From: Pisaster brevispinus
Taxonomy: Eukaryota; Echinodermata; Asteroidea; Forcipulatida; Asteriidae
Assembly: GCA_023634235.1 (NCBI GenBank)
Contig: JAMKCF010000008.1
Location: forward strand, 6,656,676-6,720,675
Length of the DNA stretch: 64,000 bases
Direction: 5' to 3'
Below are positions 13,201-25,365 of this stretch, one piece after another. Within the stretch, counting starts at the first letter, position 1. The number at the start of each line of letters is the position of its first letter. Position numbers and translations under genes: made by a program. Under the pieces are notes generated by a model. The model saw only the letters and a list, made by a program, of their open reading frames with translations, was not told the origin of the DNA and ran no database searches.

Positions 13201-16200
13201 TTATTGTCCTGGTGGTCGTTATACTAATGTCATAACTGTCATAATTGTCAGCGTCTGTTTTTGAGGGCACACTCTTCGTTTGTAGTTCAGCGTGGGGAGG
13301 GATTTGTACAGTCCAATAGAATGGTTTAGGTCATATTATTATTTTAAGTGTTACCTTTGCAACTACTTGTCTTGGGTGTTTACCGCAGTCCTTAATTATA
13401 ATTGTCGACGCTGTAAGGTTGTTTGGTATGTCACGGTCACTACATAAAAGCAATGATTTCAAGCTGACAATCATGTGGTCACTGAGGTAGACTATAGAGA
13501 GTGTGTTGTAAAGGTATGGGGACCGTTAGTGGCGCTTGATCGGCAGCACGCTCGGCGAGTGCCGGTCGCGTGGCAAGCAATCCACTCCCCTGTTGTTGAT
13601 GACGCACTGGTGTGCTCTTTGTCTGGTTAAGGCTAGGCCGTGCACGTGTCCCAAAGCTCACCCCCAAGCTCAACCAATACCCCTGTCATTTCGTTGCCGA
13701 ACATAAACAACACTTTGACTATCTACACCCCCTGTGGTGCCATAATGGAGGTACGGTTCCATCAACCGAGATCAGGTGGTCTAAATAAAATCGAGTCAAT
13801 GACCAAAAATCTTGACAGGACAGTTGAGTTGTGTTATCCCTCGGGAGAGACGAGATTTTGAACTTATGGAGGGTTATCTACTTGCGGCGTTAGGGATGAG
13901 CAAGCACCCCCAAGGTCCACTCGCACGCCGATGAAGGAACCCGTAATACCCACTAATGCATCGGCGGGGATGCCTGCCCGCAGGACAAACGGCAACCTCA
14001 CTCACCGGACTCACGTGCCGGACACCTCTTAAAAAAGAGCACCCTAGCGCCGCCACCGCGGACACCTGTGGCTACCAACAACGCACATGGCCACCACGTG
14101 GGTGAAAACTTTTTTTTTTTTTTTTTTTTTTTAACCCATCAGTCTTCGCATTTAGGTTTAGCCGCCCCGGTTTCTAATCCAGATATCAAATTCTGCGTGT
14201 AATTCGAAGACTGCGCGTCCCCGGTCTTTATGCGTAAAGAGCGGACCGGGTAAATTCCTCATCACAAGAGGCCGGCAGGCCCCTGGTCTGTACCCTTGCC
14301 ATTAGCAACACCGTTCCGGTCATATAGCATGAGTGCATGAATTACGGTAAAGTAACCAGTAAGTGCAAGCCAGTGGACATTGTCATGAAAAAGAGAGAGA
14401 GAGAGAGAAACAAGTAATCAAAAGCTCCATCACTGGTATTGTTTGCTTCCGTTTCGCTGGGCATGGTTAACGGTGTGTCGTCTTGGGCCAGGACTGCCAC
14501 GTTTCGTTTCAAATCTTGTTACGTTTTTTTCTTTTTTTTCTGGGGGGGGGGTGTGACTTAAGTGACCCGCCTGTTTTCAACCCGTTTTGAAATGTCATTG
14601 TCACTAAAGCGAGTCTGGAGTCGATGATACTCAAATCCCAGTCACTCTCAAGTTATGCCGGAGAACAACGTTGGGTGTACACTGGTATTCAGACAAAGAT
14701 GGACACGGCGTAATGAAGGGTGCACCCCACTAATTAGCTCCAATAGCATACAGCGCAAAATGCTAAATAAGATACACAAATACCAAACAAAAAATACTTA
14801 GAAGTCTCATTGGCTTTTACAGCTAAGGGAAACTTACCCATTGACTCTTGAACTGTTATACTCTGCTCAATTTGATATGGGGAGTCCCGAGGCCCGTCGA
14901 GTTATTATCCCTCAAAATAAAACACCCCACACCAGTTTCCAATTGCAGTTGTGATTGATCACTTTCAATTTTTTTCCGTCCATAAGTTTGTACCCAAACT
15001 AATGTGAGCATTGATTAAAGTTTGGCCACTTACCTGCTAGCACAAGTATAAAGACTGAACGAAAACTAGTGATGGAAAAATTTAAGAAAAACGCTGGGTG
15101 TTTTGTTTTGTTTTTTTAATCCCGTATCTTTGCTTATAGGTGAAGGTCTTTTTGTTTTGGTTTTCCCCCGTTATAAGGTTTACAAAGAAATCCAAAGCGT
15201 TTTTACAATGGGCAATAAATTAAACCGTAGGGCAATAAACAGATCTTCTTCAGATATTATACCCTGACGTTTCCTTCCGGGAAAAGGGGCAGGACGTATT
15301 GCTGATTATCTTTATGTTGACACCTTTTCCCATTTTGTGTCATCTTTTTTTTTCCTGCAGTGTCTACGTCCTTGAAGTCCGGCAGCTCTCGACCGAAGCG
15401 TCGGCCTTACTCCAAGTTCCAGCTCCTCCACTTGGAGCGTGAGTTCGAGCGGAGCATGTACCCTTGTCGAGAGCGTCGAGCCTGGCTGTCCCAGGTCCTG
15501 ACTCTTACGGAGCGCCAGGTCAGTTGAACACAATAAACACGCCGGGAAAACCGTAACATGATTATATGAAGATGCCCACCCACCCTCAAGAAAAAAGAAA
15601 GAAAGAAAACAACCTTTCACCCTCAACTCCTTCTCCTCTTTATCTCAATTCCTTCTCGATTCCTTGTCCTCTCTCTGTCAATTCATTCTTTTCTCTATCT
15701 CAATTCCTTCTTTCTATCTCAATTCCTTTCCTCTCTGTATACATCAAGTTCCTCTCCTGTCTCAGTTCCTCCCTCCCCATCTCAATTCCTTCTTCTCTCT
15801 CCACCAATTCTTTCTTTTCTCTATCTCAATTCCTTCTCCCTCTATCTCGATTCCTTCTCCTCTCGTTATCACTTCAAGTGGAGGAGTTGGAATTAGTATA
15901 AGTTATCGTATTATTTTCTGGTCCGGTTTATTTTTTAAAGAACTCGAGGTGCACACCCATTTTCAATGTAATGGTTTTTCAACTTTGGCGGACTCAAGAT
16001 GACTAAAATGCAACATTTAACGACTTTCAACACCATAAAGTATATTACAAAGTTCATCTTGGTGTTACGAATCAATTTTATCCCGCTCTTCTATTTCCAG
16101 GTGAAGATCTGGTTTCAGAACCGCCGAACGAAGTTGAAGCGCACTGTGGAACGGGAACAGCGTGAGAACGCCCAGATGCAACGTGATATGGCGACCCTGG

Positions 16201-16229
16201 CGATGAAGTTCTACGACCCCGCCCAGTGA
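7298..16229 (+). CDS. Posterior-type (Abd-B-like) homeobox transcription factor, 235 aa
   Basis: Exons are 7298-7718, 15361-15518 and 16101-16229, all with GT-AG boundaries and continuous frame. ATG 7298 is the first after an in-frame stop at 7280-7282. Residues 1-141 are Ser/Thr/Pro-rich with no obvious YPWM hexapeptide. The homeodomain spans residues 150-209: RRPYSKFQLLHLEREF in helix 1, LTLTERQ, then VKIWFQNRRTKLKR in the recognition helix (W48, F49, Q50, N51 present). Pro7-Tyr8 is the hallmark of Abd-B/Hox9-13 proteins, so a Hox11/13-type gene is the best guess. Divergent residues such as MYPCRERRAWLSQ in helix 2 prevent a firm name. A phase-0 intron separates homeodomain residues 44 and 45, a position reused in several homeobox families. 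A 26-residue tail ends the protein. It should bind DNA in the nucleus. No second Hox gene is visible in the window. Confidence 0.85.
9589..9612. repeat. GA dinucleotide microsatellite
   Basis: About eleven GA units in intron 1 of the homeobox gene. A shorter GA run occurs at ~14394-14408. Confidence 0.85.
12259..12679. mobile_element. MITE-like element, family C, copy 1
   Basis: About 420 bp bounded by TTAAAGGTATGGGGTC on the left and GACCCATCCTTTAA on the right, which form imperfect terminal inverted repeats. Internal sequence matches the copy at 16848-17245 in the same order: a 'gcacagcagctgt' phrase, 'ttttgagaaa', 'ggtgtccattcgcgaatgctg' and 'cattcacatgtgac'. No coding capacity. It lies in intron 1 of the homeobox gene and carries an inserted perfect palindrome. 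Confidence 0.75.
12397..12436. repeat. Perfect 40-bp palindrome
   Basis: Left half AATCTGAGAAACGATTCATG (12397-12416) is followed directly by its exact reverse complement (12417-12436), with no spacer. It sits inside the family C element; the sister copy at ~17020-17040 has only a single 'ctctgagag' at the same point, so the palindrome arose in this copy. Confidence 0.95.
13080..13140. repeat. Imperfect GTC/CGT-rich triplet tract
   Basis: Interspersed GTC, GTT and CGT triplets in intron 1 of the homeobox gene. Similar triplets continue sparsely to ~13250. No function apparent. Confidence 0.6.
14108..14132. repeat. Poly-T tract
   Basis: An uninterrupted run of more than 20 T in intron 1 of the homeobox gene; could be the tail of a minus-strand retroposon, but no body is recognisable beside it. 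Confidence 0.8.
15603..15865. repeat. Pyrimidine-rich minisatellite in homeobox intron 2
   Basis: Repeats of a ~20-22 bp unit like TCTATCTCAATTCCTTCTC, about a dozen degenerate copies, begin ~85 bp after the donor of homeobox exon 2. The tract is almost pure C+T on the sense strand, interspersed with AATTCC. It separates the exon from the exon-complementary segment at 15872-15894. Confidence 0.85.
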
Positions 16230-16474
16230 GTTCAACGGTAATGGAAGAGGATGTTTGAAAACTATGTAAACAAGTCTACTTCACAATGGAAGTGAAAGAT
16301 TGCCACATGATGGATGAACACACAACTATAATTCTTTGTAAAAGAAAAACAAGAAAAATCACACAAACAACAATAATGATAAGCGTCAACCAAAAGGCCA
16401 AGGTCGATGTAAAGTGAAAGAGAAAAGATAACCTTTGTCAAAACCGCTGCTTTCTTGACTGATTCTACCCTGTG

Positions 16475-16656
16475 CCCATTTTCATAGAACTCCTTAAGCG
16501 AAACAAATAGCTGCTATGGTTGGAAGCAGCAAACAAGTTACAAACAGTACAAATGACATGGTAAGTTGAATGGTACATTTTCTGGTAAGCACCATTGTTT
16601 TGTGCTTAGCTTATCTGTGTGCTTAAAGCAGCTTTATCAAATTGGACCCCCTTAGT
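16475..16656. mobile_element. MITE-like element, family A (diverged copy)
   Basis: Begins with a diverged 'ccattttcatagaactccttaag' and ends 'gcttaaagcagctttatcaaattgga'. These are imperfect versions of the family A terminal inverted repeat seen intact at 62854-63046. The body has the typical 'gacatggtaag...tggtaagcaccattgttttgtgcttagc' layout. It lies just after the homeobox stop codon and could be part of its 3' UTR. Confidence 0.7.
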
Positions 16657-16847
16657 AAAGTGGGCCATGTATAAAGTCATTAGTTAAAGCCGCGTGTACT
16701 TAAATTTGGTGTACACGCCGGAACCCAAACCGAAGAAATGGTTTTGAAAAACAAACTATTCTAGACTTGGAGTGTCTTGTAATGTACAGCAGCTGATGTA
16801 AAGTGTGGAAACAGTTTGCTGGTGGTTCGATGTAAACTTATACGTGT

Positions 16848-17245
16848 TTAAAGGTAGGGTCATAGATTGGTAAATACTTTTGGGTTTTTTTTAATGAATG
16901 CAAAAAAAACAAACTTTCTTTGTGAAAAGCACTGCAGCTGTTGACAGTATAACCTATTTTGAGAAATGTTTCCCATTCTAAGTAATAATGGTCTAGATAA
17001 TTGTTCACCCAAAGAAATTAAACCTCTGAGAGTTGGTGTCTGTTCGCGAATGCTGGGGGCCAGAGATGCGGTTGGTACCCGCTGTCACCTCGCTAAACAG
17101 TTTTGGCTGTTTATCAACAAGTAGACACTGTTTTCGGCTAAATCTTTCACATGTGACTTTTGCTGAGCCTGTCTTTACAAGTAGGCCTATGCCTATGTAT
17201 CAGGTTTACGTCGACAAAAAAACCAAGCTATGACCCTACCTTTAA
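16848..17245. mobile_element. MITE-like element, family C, copy 2
   Basis: 398 bp bounded by a perfect 18-bp terminal inverted repeat: TTAAAGGTAGGGTCATAG at 16848-16865 and its reverse complement at 17228-17245. Internal order matches the copy at 12259-12679. A single 3' terminus-like sequence (ccctacctttaa) also occurs near 60147-60158. Non-coding. Confidence 0.85.
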
Positions 17246-19740
17246 CGGAAAATGTAACATTGTGTCCGAACAGATTTCCACGTACGATTTGAAAGTGCAT
17301 CTATTTATAATTCTACAGTTATTAGAAGAAAAACAATACCACGACAAAGAAAATAATGCGATATTTCCTGCTTTAACTTCCTGTTCGTTTTTAACCTGAC
17401 CATCTTTTGAAATCAAACCTCTCTACCGACGAAATTTAAGAATTGGAAGGAACTTCCTAAAGCCTATTATTTTTTTGTACATTCCCCGCCAATGCAAGTA
17501 TTTGACATAGCAGTAAAAGCTAAATGTTTTTTTCCAGAGTAAATGGTTCAATAGTTTTAATGGGGGCTTATATATTTTTGCGCCGTTGTTTTTTGCTTAA
17601 AGCATCTTAAATTTAACCGATTAAATTTTTTGGAAAAAGTTTGCGCGCTAAATATGCCACTAAAAAACGATATAAGGAAAAAGATGTCAAAGTTGAACAT
17701 TACTATCCGGGACATCAACATTTTGTAGAAAATATACTCAGAGTTCAGTTTGATAAACAAAGAAACCGACATAAAAATGTCTCCATAGAGAGAATCTTGC
17801 CACTTTTAGTATACTTTTTCTTTTTCTTAATAAATAGGTATCCTTTAATGTAAACGTAATTTTAAGGTGCTACTGCAAGCTTTTAATAATATTTATGTAC
17901 AGATAAAAAAAATTATAAATGAATTTTATGAAAAGTATCTTTTCTAATGTAGGCACTATTTGTGTTCTTAGAGGTAGTCCATTTTCAGCGCTTGTATTTT
18001 GTTTCGATGAATTGTAGATGTAGCGTAAGCTGATGATGATGAAACTAAAGTCTTAATTTTAAAGAGATCAGAGTTGCGACTTAAGTCTGGGTACATTACG
18101 AGACCTTGATTCTCCTGAGATTCCACGAGAATATACCCGTGCCATAAACGAGAACCTATTATTAAAATTGCACGAGAAAACGATTTGCTTTTTTGAAGTA
18201 ATTCCGCGGTAAGAATTTAACCGGATCCACGTCATGGGGAGAGACACGTTTTCAGTCAGTGTGACTAGTGGTAGGCGTGTTCTTTGGTCTGGCAACGCGA
18301 TGGGGTAAGATCCGACTTGGATCGGACTTGCACGGTGTTTAGTTAAGTGTTACATACGGATTGTGGACCTGATGAGAACAAAAGAGGTTCGCACAGTGTA
18401 GGGACTTGAGACACCGTATGTAGGGACTTACAGTGTTGACGAACAGGATTTTCCTTATGTGTACAGAACAAAGGAATGTCCACAGAGTGTATGAAACACA
18501 GAGCTTAGTGTGTATGTGTCCAAAATGACCCGGGAAATGAATCAAATTCACACTTCAGTTTGACCTAAACGAGAAAAGTGTACCAGTTTGAACCAACGAG
18601 AAAGCGTGTAACTTTGACCAAGAAATTGTAGTTCGGGTCAAATCTGTGATTCGAGTCAATTTTTTTTTTAGAGTGATAACATTTGGTAAACATTACAAAT
18701 CATGCTTACGTACGGTTTGCCACATTAGTATGTCGTAGTGAAAGGGCCTTTTCAATTACGTTTCTATTCTGTATAGATTTTCTATTATTTCTTATAATTG
18801 CATTTTGTATTATTTTGCTATAACTATCAAAAACAAACATTCGGAAGATTGTATTGGGAGGTTTTAAAAACCTCCCACACGTTAAAAAATGACTGTTCGT
18901 AATTGACTTTTATACTGTAGCATTACCAGTGCCAAAAGGTGACCCAGTGCATAAACTTATCCAAACCGTTATTGTAGTTTGCTAATAATCAAGATCCATT
19001 GGTCGTCGGGATTTAAGGACATGGTTAGGGTAATAGGACTACAGTCGTTAATTTTTACAGATGCCTAACCAGGAGAGGGGGCAGGAGCGGGATCCCACCA
19101 CTCGGGACTCTTGCCCCTTCCCCCGAGTCGTTTTATATAATTGCTTATTTTATCCAAAGTTTGTTCTTTAGCTGGTAACATATGTTGTCCGTTTAGGATT
19201 AACCTTACTATTATACTTAGCCGAGGTCGTCAAATTGGAACAAACTTTGATATAGGAAAGGTTGCACGCGTCATTTATTTTACTCTAACCCTAAAATTGC
19301 AGAAAAAATACAAGTGAGAGAAATTTTGACAGAAATTTTTAAAAAAAGTATTCAGCTAGCTTCGGCCCTTTTTCGTAATAACCCTTTTAAAAAGAAAAGT
19401 GCCTTAAAGTTTTCCGTAACTACGATTTCACATTCCATGTAAGTACTTAATGCCTTCTTAAACGTGCTTTTAATAAATGTTAATTAACTATACTGCTTTT
19501 TGTACTTCTGTATTGAAAACAAAGTATATTTTAAATACGATTACCAATTTGTGCTTACGTTATATTCCACATAAATAAAGTATTTTATACTTTTGCTTAT
19601 AAAAACATGGCCGACTCGGTTTGAATCTTTCCATTGTCCATTGTTGCCGCCGTCCTTTCGCGTCGATCCCCCGCACTCTAAAATGATCCGGGTTAGAATT
19701 GACCCAAATCTGGGTCAGCCTGATCCCGAAATGGGTCAGG

Positions 19741-19932
19741 GGCCAATTTCATAGAGCTGCTTAAGCAGAAAATATTGCTTAAAAATTGTCTGCTGAGCAG
19801 AAATGAGCAGGATACCAGTCACAAATTGTACATGTGACATGGTAGTTCGGCTGGTAACCTTATTCTGGTAAGCATAAATTGGTTGTACTTAGCTACTTTT
19901 TGTGCTTAGAGCAGCTCCATGAAATTGGGCCT
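19741..19932. mobile_element. MITE-like element, family A
   Basis: About 190 bp from CCAATTTCATAGAGCTGC to the inverted 'gcagctccatgaaattgg'. The interior carries the family phrases 'ggataccagtcacaaattgt', 'acatgtgacatgg' and 'ggctggtaacc'. Confidence 0.85.
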
Positions 19933-20036
19933 AGGTCCCGTAACTCAAAATCTGGGTCAATTCTGACCGGGGAGTTTTTAGAGCCGGTGTACACACCATC
20001 CATGATGTGTGATGTTAACCTAGACTGGGACCAGTC

Positions 20037-20206
20037 TGCCCAATTTCATAGAGCTGCTTGAGCAGACTTTGATGCATAAAATATTTCTGCTGAGCAAAAA
20101 CGATAAGCAAAGCAGGATACCAGTCACAAAATAAACATGTGAAATATGGTAAGCATTTTGTGCTTTGCTTATATTGCTCCTCTTCAGCAACTCTGTGAAA
20201 TTGGGG
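20037..20206. mobile_element. MITE-like element, family A
   Basis: Starts 'gcccaatttcatagagctgc' and ends 'agcaactctgtgaaattggggc'; the body is slightly shortened. It lies only ~105 bp from the previous copy in the same orientation. Confidence 0.85.
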
Positions 20207-22364
20207 CTTGACTTAGAGCTACTTGCCTTTCCAGCCTTGGCGAAACCATGACTTTGGCTTTGGGCTTCGGCTGTGGCTCTGTTCGGCTGCTGCCTGTTTG
20301 AAGTCCCGTACAAAAACTCTCGTTTTTTAAATAACAACGACTCCTGAAACAGAGCCAAAGCCAATGCCGTGGTTTCGCAAATGGGACTCATTTCGTTTAT
20401 GTTTATGTTCACTCTCCACAGCGATTCTTGTGTCATGTTCCTTGTGCACAACATCAACTACGTCTAGCCTATTGGTTGGGATTTTATACAAGAGGGCCCT
20501 GGCTATCTTGCTCTTTCAATCTCGGATAAGGATACAATGATTTGGAAGTCAGGGGAAACATAATGTGGCTATTTTTTTATCTTACAATAAAGACAAAATC
20601 TTTCGAAACTACATAAATAACAAAATACTTAAAGCAAAACAGTTAAAACACATACTGCTTGCTGGATCTTGTTTTACATTTCATCAACAACAACTGAGTT
20701 TAGTTTAGCAAGCTACAATTGCTGTGATTGATAGCTCTTTGATTTAGTTCAGTCCTAAAGTGACACTCATAGTCAGAACTGCCCCAAGTACACCAAACCT
20801 TACGCTCGTTTTACGGCAATGACCATCTTTCATCTGTGAGAAGAGCTGCACAGCACCAGAGGATCTGACCGTAAAATTACCAACACATCAGAGCGCGTGT
20901 CTCCCGCTGCGATCACCGCCTTGGTTCGTCTCCAACCATCTCAGCCCTTTTTACCATCGTCGTCATCACGGGCTCACAAAAACTTCAGAAGCACCGTGTC
21001 GCGTGCCCGAAGTTGTGGGGGATGACAAGAGCAATATCCCCGGGGTGAATGCACAAGGGGGATCTCGCGCTCCGGAAAAATTCCACGGGGACTTTCTCAA
21101 CATTCGACAACTGTTAAAACTATTAGACTCGCGTGTGTGTGTGTGACTCGAGGGTCATGGCGTAAAGCACCCGTGTTATACAGGTGTTTTAGACGGTCGA
21201 GGGACATCAATAGCTCTCGAATCAGACACTTTAGTTGACCCCGGCTTCACTTACAATTGTAGAATCGTTTAGGCGTCAACACACTCATTGAGAACCACAC
21301 AATGAAATGACTTGCTTAAATTCTTAAAAACTAATTCTGAGCGTATCATTTTATTATTATTGTTTATTTCAAAGCGGGGATGCCGTGCACCCCGACCGCA
21401 CCCCCTCACGGCACAGTTTGAGAAAAGGGATATGAACTGTGGTGCTCTTATTTCTTAGCAGTCAGCCCCCCCCCCCCCCCCACCCGCACAAACACACTTT
21501 GACGCTTTGTTTCTCCATTCCTTTATCAGCCCACTCTGCCCTTTCCACGAAAATCGGCAATAAGGAGGGTCTCCTTTCCATCCTACCTCTGACACCACCT
21601 GCAAAAAGGGTCATCAATAAAAGCCTAAAGAGTGCTCCAGAATGCACTCCCAATAAACCTAGGAATGTGTGAACTTCGCGATAACCAGTGTTAAATATCA
21701 CATTGTTCACACGGGTGGAATAAAAATTTAAGAACATGAACTTAAGCATCATCGCCTGAGGAAATTTAGTCAATGTATTTAATATTTCTTTCAATGGAAA
21801 CCTCTGATGTACGTGAGGACAAGGCGAAGACAACCAACGGATGTATCGGGTTGCAAATACAACGGGAACACTTCGTTGGCACACGAGACGTCCAAATACC
21901 AACAGTGCCTTACTACCTCCTAATGCATGTTTACTCTTTGGCACAAGTGTTGTTCTCATCCTTTGGCCAAGTATTTTCGAGGAAACATGAAGTTCCATAT
22001 ATTTATCTGTTTGACTCATTTTACGCTTTATGTTTTAAAAACAATACTTCTAACAAAATCAGGGAAACCATGAGAATCATCCCTAAACTGATCTTCAACT
22101 TTGACTCATTTTTGTTTTAAAGCTTCGTGCTGTCAAAACTGTTTTCTATAACAACATCAGAGACGCAATTTTTCACAGAAATCTTAAGTGCGTGTGAGAA
22201 TGTTTCTTTGGAATGGTTATTTTGTAAAAAAAAAAAAAAAATTACGTAATAAACTAATTGACTACGTATAAGTAACTAAGTTTCAGGTATCAACGTTAAT
22301 TTTGACGTCATTATTTACTCTTCAGGTGTCCCTCTCCAGCAATTTCACATTAAAGCAAAACAAG

Positions 22365-22520
22365 AATAGCTATAAAGCATGACAAAATTATGCTTACCAG
22401 AATAAGAATACCAGCCACAATACCATGTCCCAAGTATACCATCTGTGATTGGTATCCTGCTTATTTTTGCTAGGCATGTTAAGCAACATTTTCTACCCTA
22501 AGCATCTGTTTGAAATAATT
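22365..22520. mobile_element. MITE-like element, family A (inverted orientation, decayed ends)
   Basis: The interior phrases occur in reverse order ('gcttaccagaataag', 'ataccagccacaataccatgtcc', 'tgattggtatcctgct'), ending with a diverged 'tgtttgaaataattggac'. Terminal repeats are only partly recognisable. Confidence 0.7.
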
Positions 22521-23538
22521 GGACACTGATGGCCACGATCCACGACTACTGTCGAAAAAAGCAGCGCCAAAACTATAAAGGTAAAACTTTAGGGGTACAA
22601 GGGGATGCACCATTTTTTCCCTTTTTTTCTAGGGGGACACTACTCGCCAATTTAAACTGTAGCTTTTGCTTGTATTTCTCTTAATACAAGTCCCTTTCAG
22701 CGCTTTTGTCATGCCATTTACTTTTTTTTAATGCCATAATTTGACGTGGAGGCAAAAACAAAGCATTGTCTGCGTGTAAATGTGAATAATAGGTTGGGGT
22801 TTTTTTTAGTTTTCACACTCAGCTTATAACATGTAATATTTTACTCTGGAATTGTTAAGTCTCTAAAGTCAAGATTTCAAAGGGATACGGACATTAATTG
22901 GGGGGCACGTGCACTGGAAAAAAAGCCGACGATATCTTAGCTCGTATAGCACTGAGCCCAAGTGTTAAGTTAACAAACAACAACATTTTTGAACCGCATA
23001 TGGTTACCAGGACCTCTCCTTCACGAGTACAAACTGGCAGTGGTCAACAAGTAGAGATATGTTAGTCCTTTTTTATACATTTTTTTTTCTCTTTTTAAGA
23101 ATTAAGCTTTTTCACAGCTGAATCCACTGCCAAGGTTAATGAGAAGAGAGGGTAATGTAGCAAGGTTAAATTAATCAGCAGGAAGCCGTATAGTCTTGTT
23201 TCCATCCGGTAGAATCATAATAAAGCAAGATGCTACGCTGAGATAAACTGTGTGGATACAGGAGAATCAAAGAGAGCAAGGGGGACTTTCCCCGTCCAAA
23301 AATAAACCACTGGCATCTCAAGTGGCCTGGGGCATGCGGAAAGGTGAAATTAATATCTAGACATGAGGAAGTGTGTCAATGTGAGAATGGCACAGTACCG
23401 TCGGGGGACCATGGGGGGGGTTAATAATAAAGAGCAGTGGGGAAAATCTTAAAGTTAAAATGATAAAGCGAAACCGTATATCAATACTATTCCTTTTATT
23501 TTTCATTTCAGTGTAAAATTGCAGTCTGGAGACACCCC

Positions 23539-23579
23539 GCCACCACCACCACCACCACCACCACACACACACACACACC
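23539..23579. repeat. Compound CCA/CA microsatellite
   Basis: A (CCA)n run changes directly into a (CA)n run. Non-coding context. Confidence 0.9.
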
Positions 23580-23670
23580 ATAAAATAACAACAGAGAGTG
23601 TACATTTCCGCTGTCATTAACGATCATGCACAAAATTCACCGTAAAAATGTACCGTGGCAGTAGACTGGA

Positions 23671-23958
23671 TTTCACAAAGCACTAAGTTTCATATAATAT
23701 GAGTTGTCAATCATTATTACCAGTGATTTGTTTTGTGACATTTTTGCTCAGCAGTTAGAATTGCTACACAGTTAAGATCATTCTTTAGCTCTTTGTGAAA
23801 CCGGCCAGGGCTTGATTTCACAAAGCACAAAGATTCATCTTAAGATGAGTTGTAAGTATTGCCATAAGTAGTTTGCATTGTGACATCACATTTGCTTAGC
23901 AACTAAGATTGATTCGCACTTAAGATCGGTCTTTTAGCTCTTTGTGTGAAACCGGCCC
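23671..23958. mobile_element. Two adjacent MITE-like elements, family B
   Basis: Two copies lie back to back in the same orientation (about 23671-23806 and 23815-23958). Each starts 'tttcacaaagcac' and ends 'tagctctttgtg(tg)aaaccggcc', so TTTCACAAAG-type ends form the inverted repeat. The interiors share 'gagttg', 'gtgacat' and 'gcttagcaactaaga'-like phrases. Non-coding; the tandem arrangement suggests local duplication or nested insertion. Confidence 0.75.
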
Positions 23959-25365
23959 GGTCTCAATCACTAAAATTAGACCGTGGGTTTTTACGGTGTG
24001 TTTAACCTCGATTAAAATCGGCAAAATGTTCGGCTTGTGCATTGGGCAGGCCCAAATAACACTAGCCATTTGTAATGGTTACAGCACACCACGTGGCCTT
24101 TAAATTAACTTCAAGAAAGCTGATGTTGTGACCAAAATAAAGTTTGGAAAGTCGGATTTGAACTTGTGTAAATGCAGTGGCTGTAGTCAATTGTTTATAG
24201 AGTTTTTCTTTGCATTTTCTAAAAAATAAGTCGTGATTTACAGGAATGCATGGCATTACACGTAGGGGACTATCCATTGGGCACTGAAGTTTGGGGAACG
24301 AGAGCTCTACCGAACAAAATGTCGCTTCTGTGTGTCAATAAAATGCATTGTGTCCCACAGCCCATACATACATTAATATTGTACCCCAGCGGTAATTGCA
24401 TCACTAACGCCACGCAAACTAGTCAGCATCAAAAACATTTAAATTTCGCGTTCATAGAGGCCGCGTGGTGGCGCTATTCAAACTGTGATTTGTACGGCGT
24501 TTCAATTCTCTTGATGGCATCGTGATTGCTACGGTTCTGATAATAAAGTCACACAAAAGGAGTAGGGGTGCTCTCCTGGAAACCTGCGTATCGAATGGAA
24601 TTTTCAAGGGAAACAACAAAATATCCACCGTAGCTCCAGGCATCCAACTTTACGAGGGCGGGGGCACAATGTTACCTCCATAAAACATCATGATGAGTGA
24701 TGGTCTGCCGAATTCGGAAAATTTGAAACAATCGTTATGGGGGGGGGGGGTTCCATGAAAATGAGTTGAATGCAGAGCATCTGGACAGATGGTATTTTTG
24801 TACAAATTGCACATAATAACCTTTTTAAATTCATAAGGGGTAGGGCAGAATAGTTCGGGCACACTGCAACATCCGTTTAAAATTGAGTATCTTGTTATTA
24901 TCATGTGGCAACGTGTCACAGGCACGGTGTTTATTTCCAGCAACGATTTACGTGCAGTAAATTATGGGAGTAATTTAACACCCCATTTTTCTGTCAGTGT
25001 GTAAGATCGTCACACTCAATGAGGGCGTCATCATGCACCAAGAACTGATCTGTTATTTACGGAAACTGCTCAGTTATAATAAAAAGTTTTCTGAGCCCCT
25101 TGATTCCCCCTCCCTGCCAAAAAAAAAAAAAATCCTCCCAAAGGCTTCAACTAATTGACCTCTCATGATACAAATGTCGAGGGACTCTGTAAACGTGGAG
25201 AATCAGGTGTACGTGAATCTAGGGGCAAGTTCGAGCAGCGACCATTTTGTCAACCACTAGTCAATGTTCCATGGTTACCTATGCATGAAATACATCCTGG
25301 GTACCAGGCAAAATCGCCCAATGGTCGACAATAGTCAACTATAGTCCCTTGATCGAACTTGCTCT

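Larger units (their letters stand above)
16230..25365. other. 3' flank of the homeobox gene, gene-poor
   Basis: No exon is supported. The first part (16230 to perhaps ~19590) may contain the homeobox 3' UTR; AATAAA occurs near 17829 and 19575, and either could serve as a polyadenylation signal. The rest holds MITE-like elements (listed separately), homopolymer runs (C at 21466-21481, A at 22226-22241) and a CpG-containing stretch near 20840-21180 that shows no ORF. Confidence 0.4.

Noticed and set aside
21462..22019. 185-codon minus-strand open frame
   Set aside because: No recognisable domain; it ends in a poly-Gly run made by a C homopolymer. Codon content looks random.
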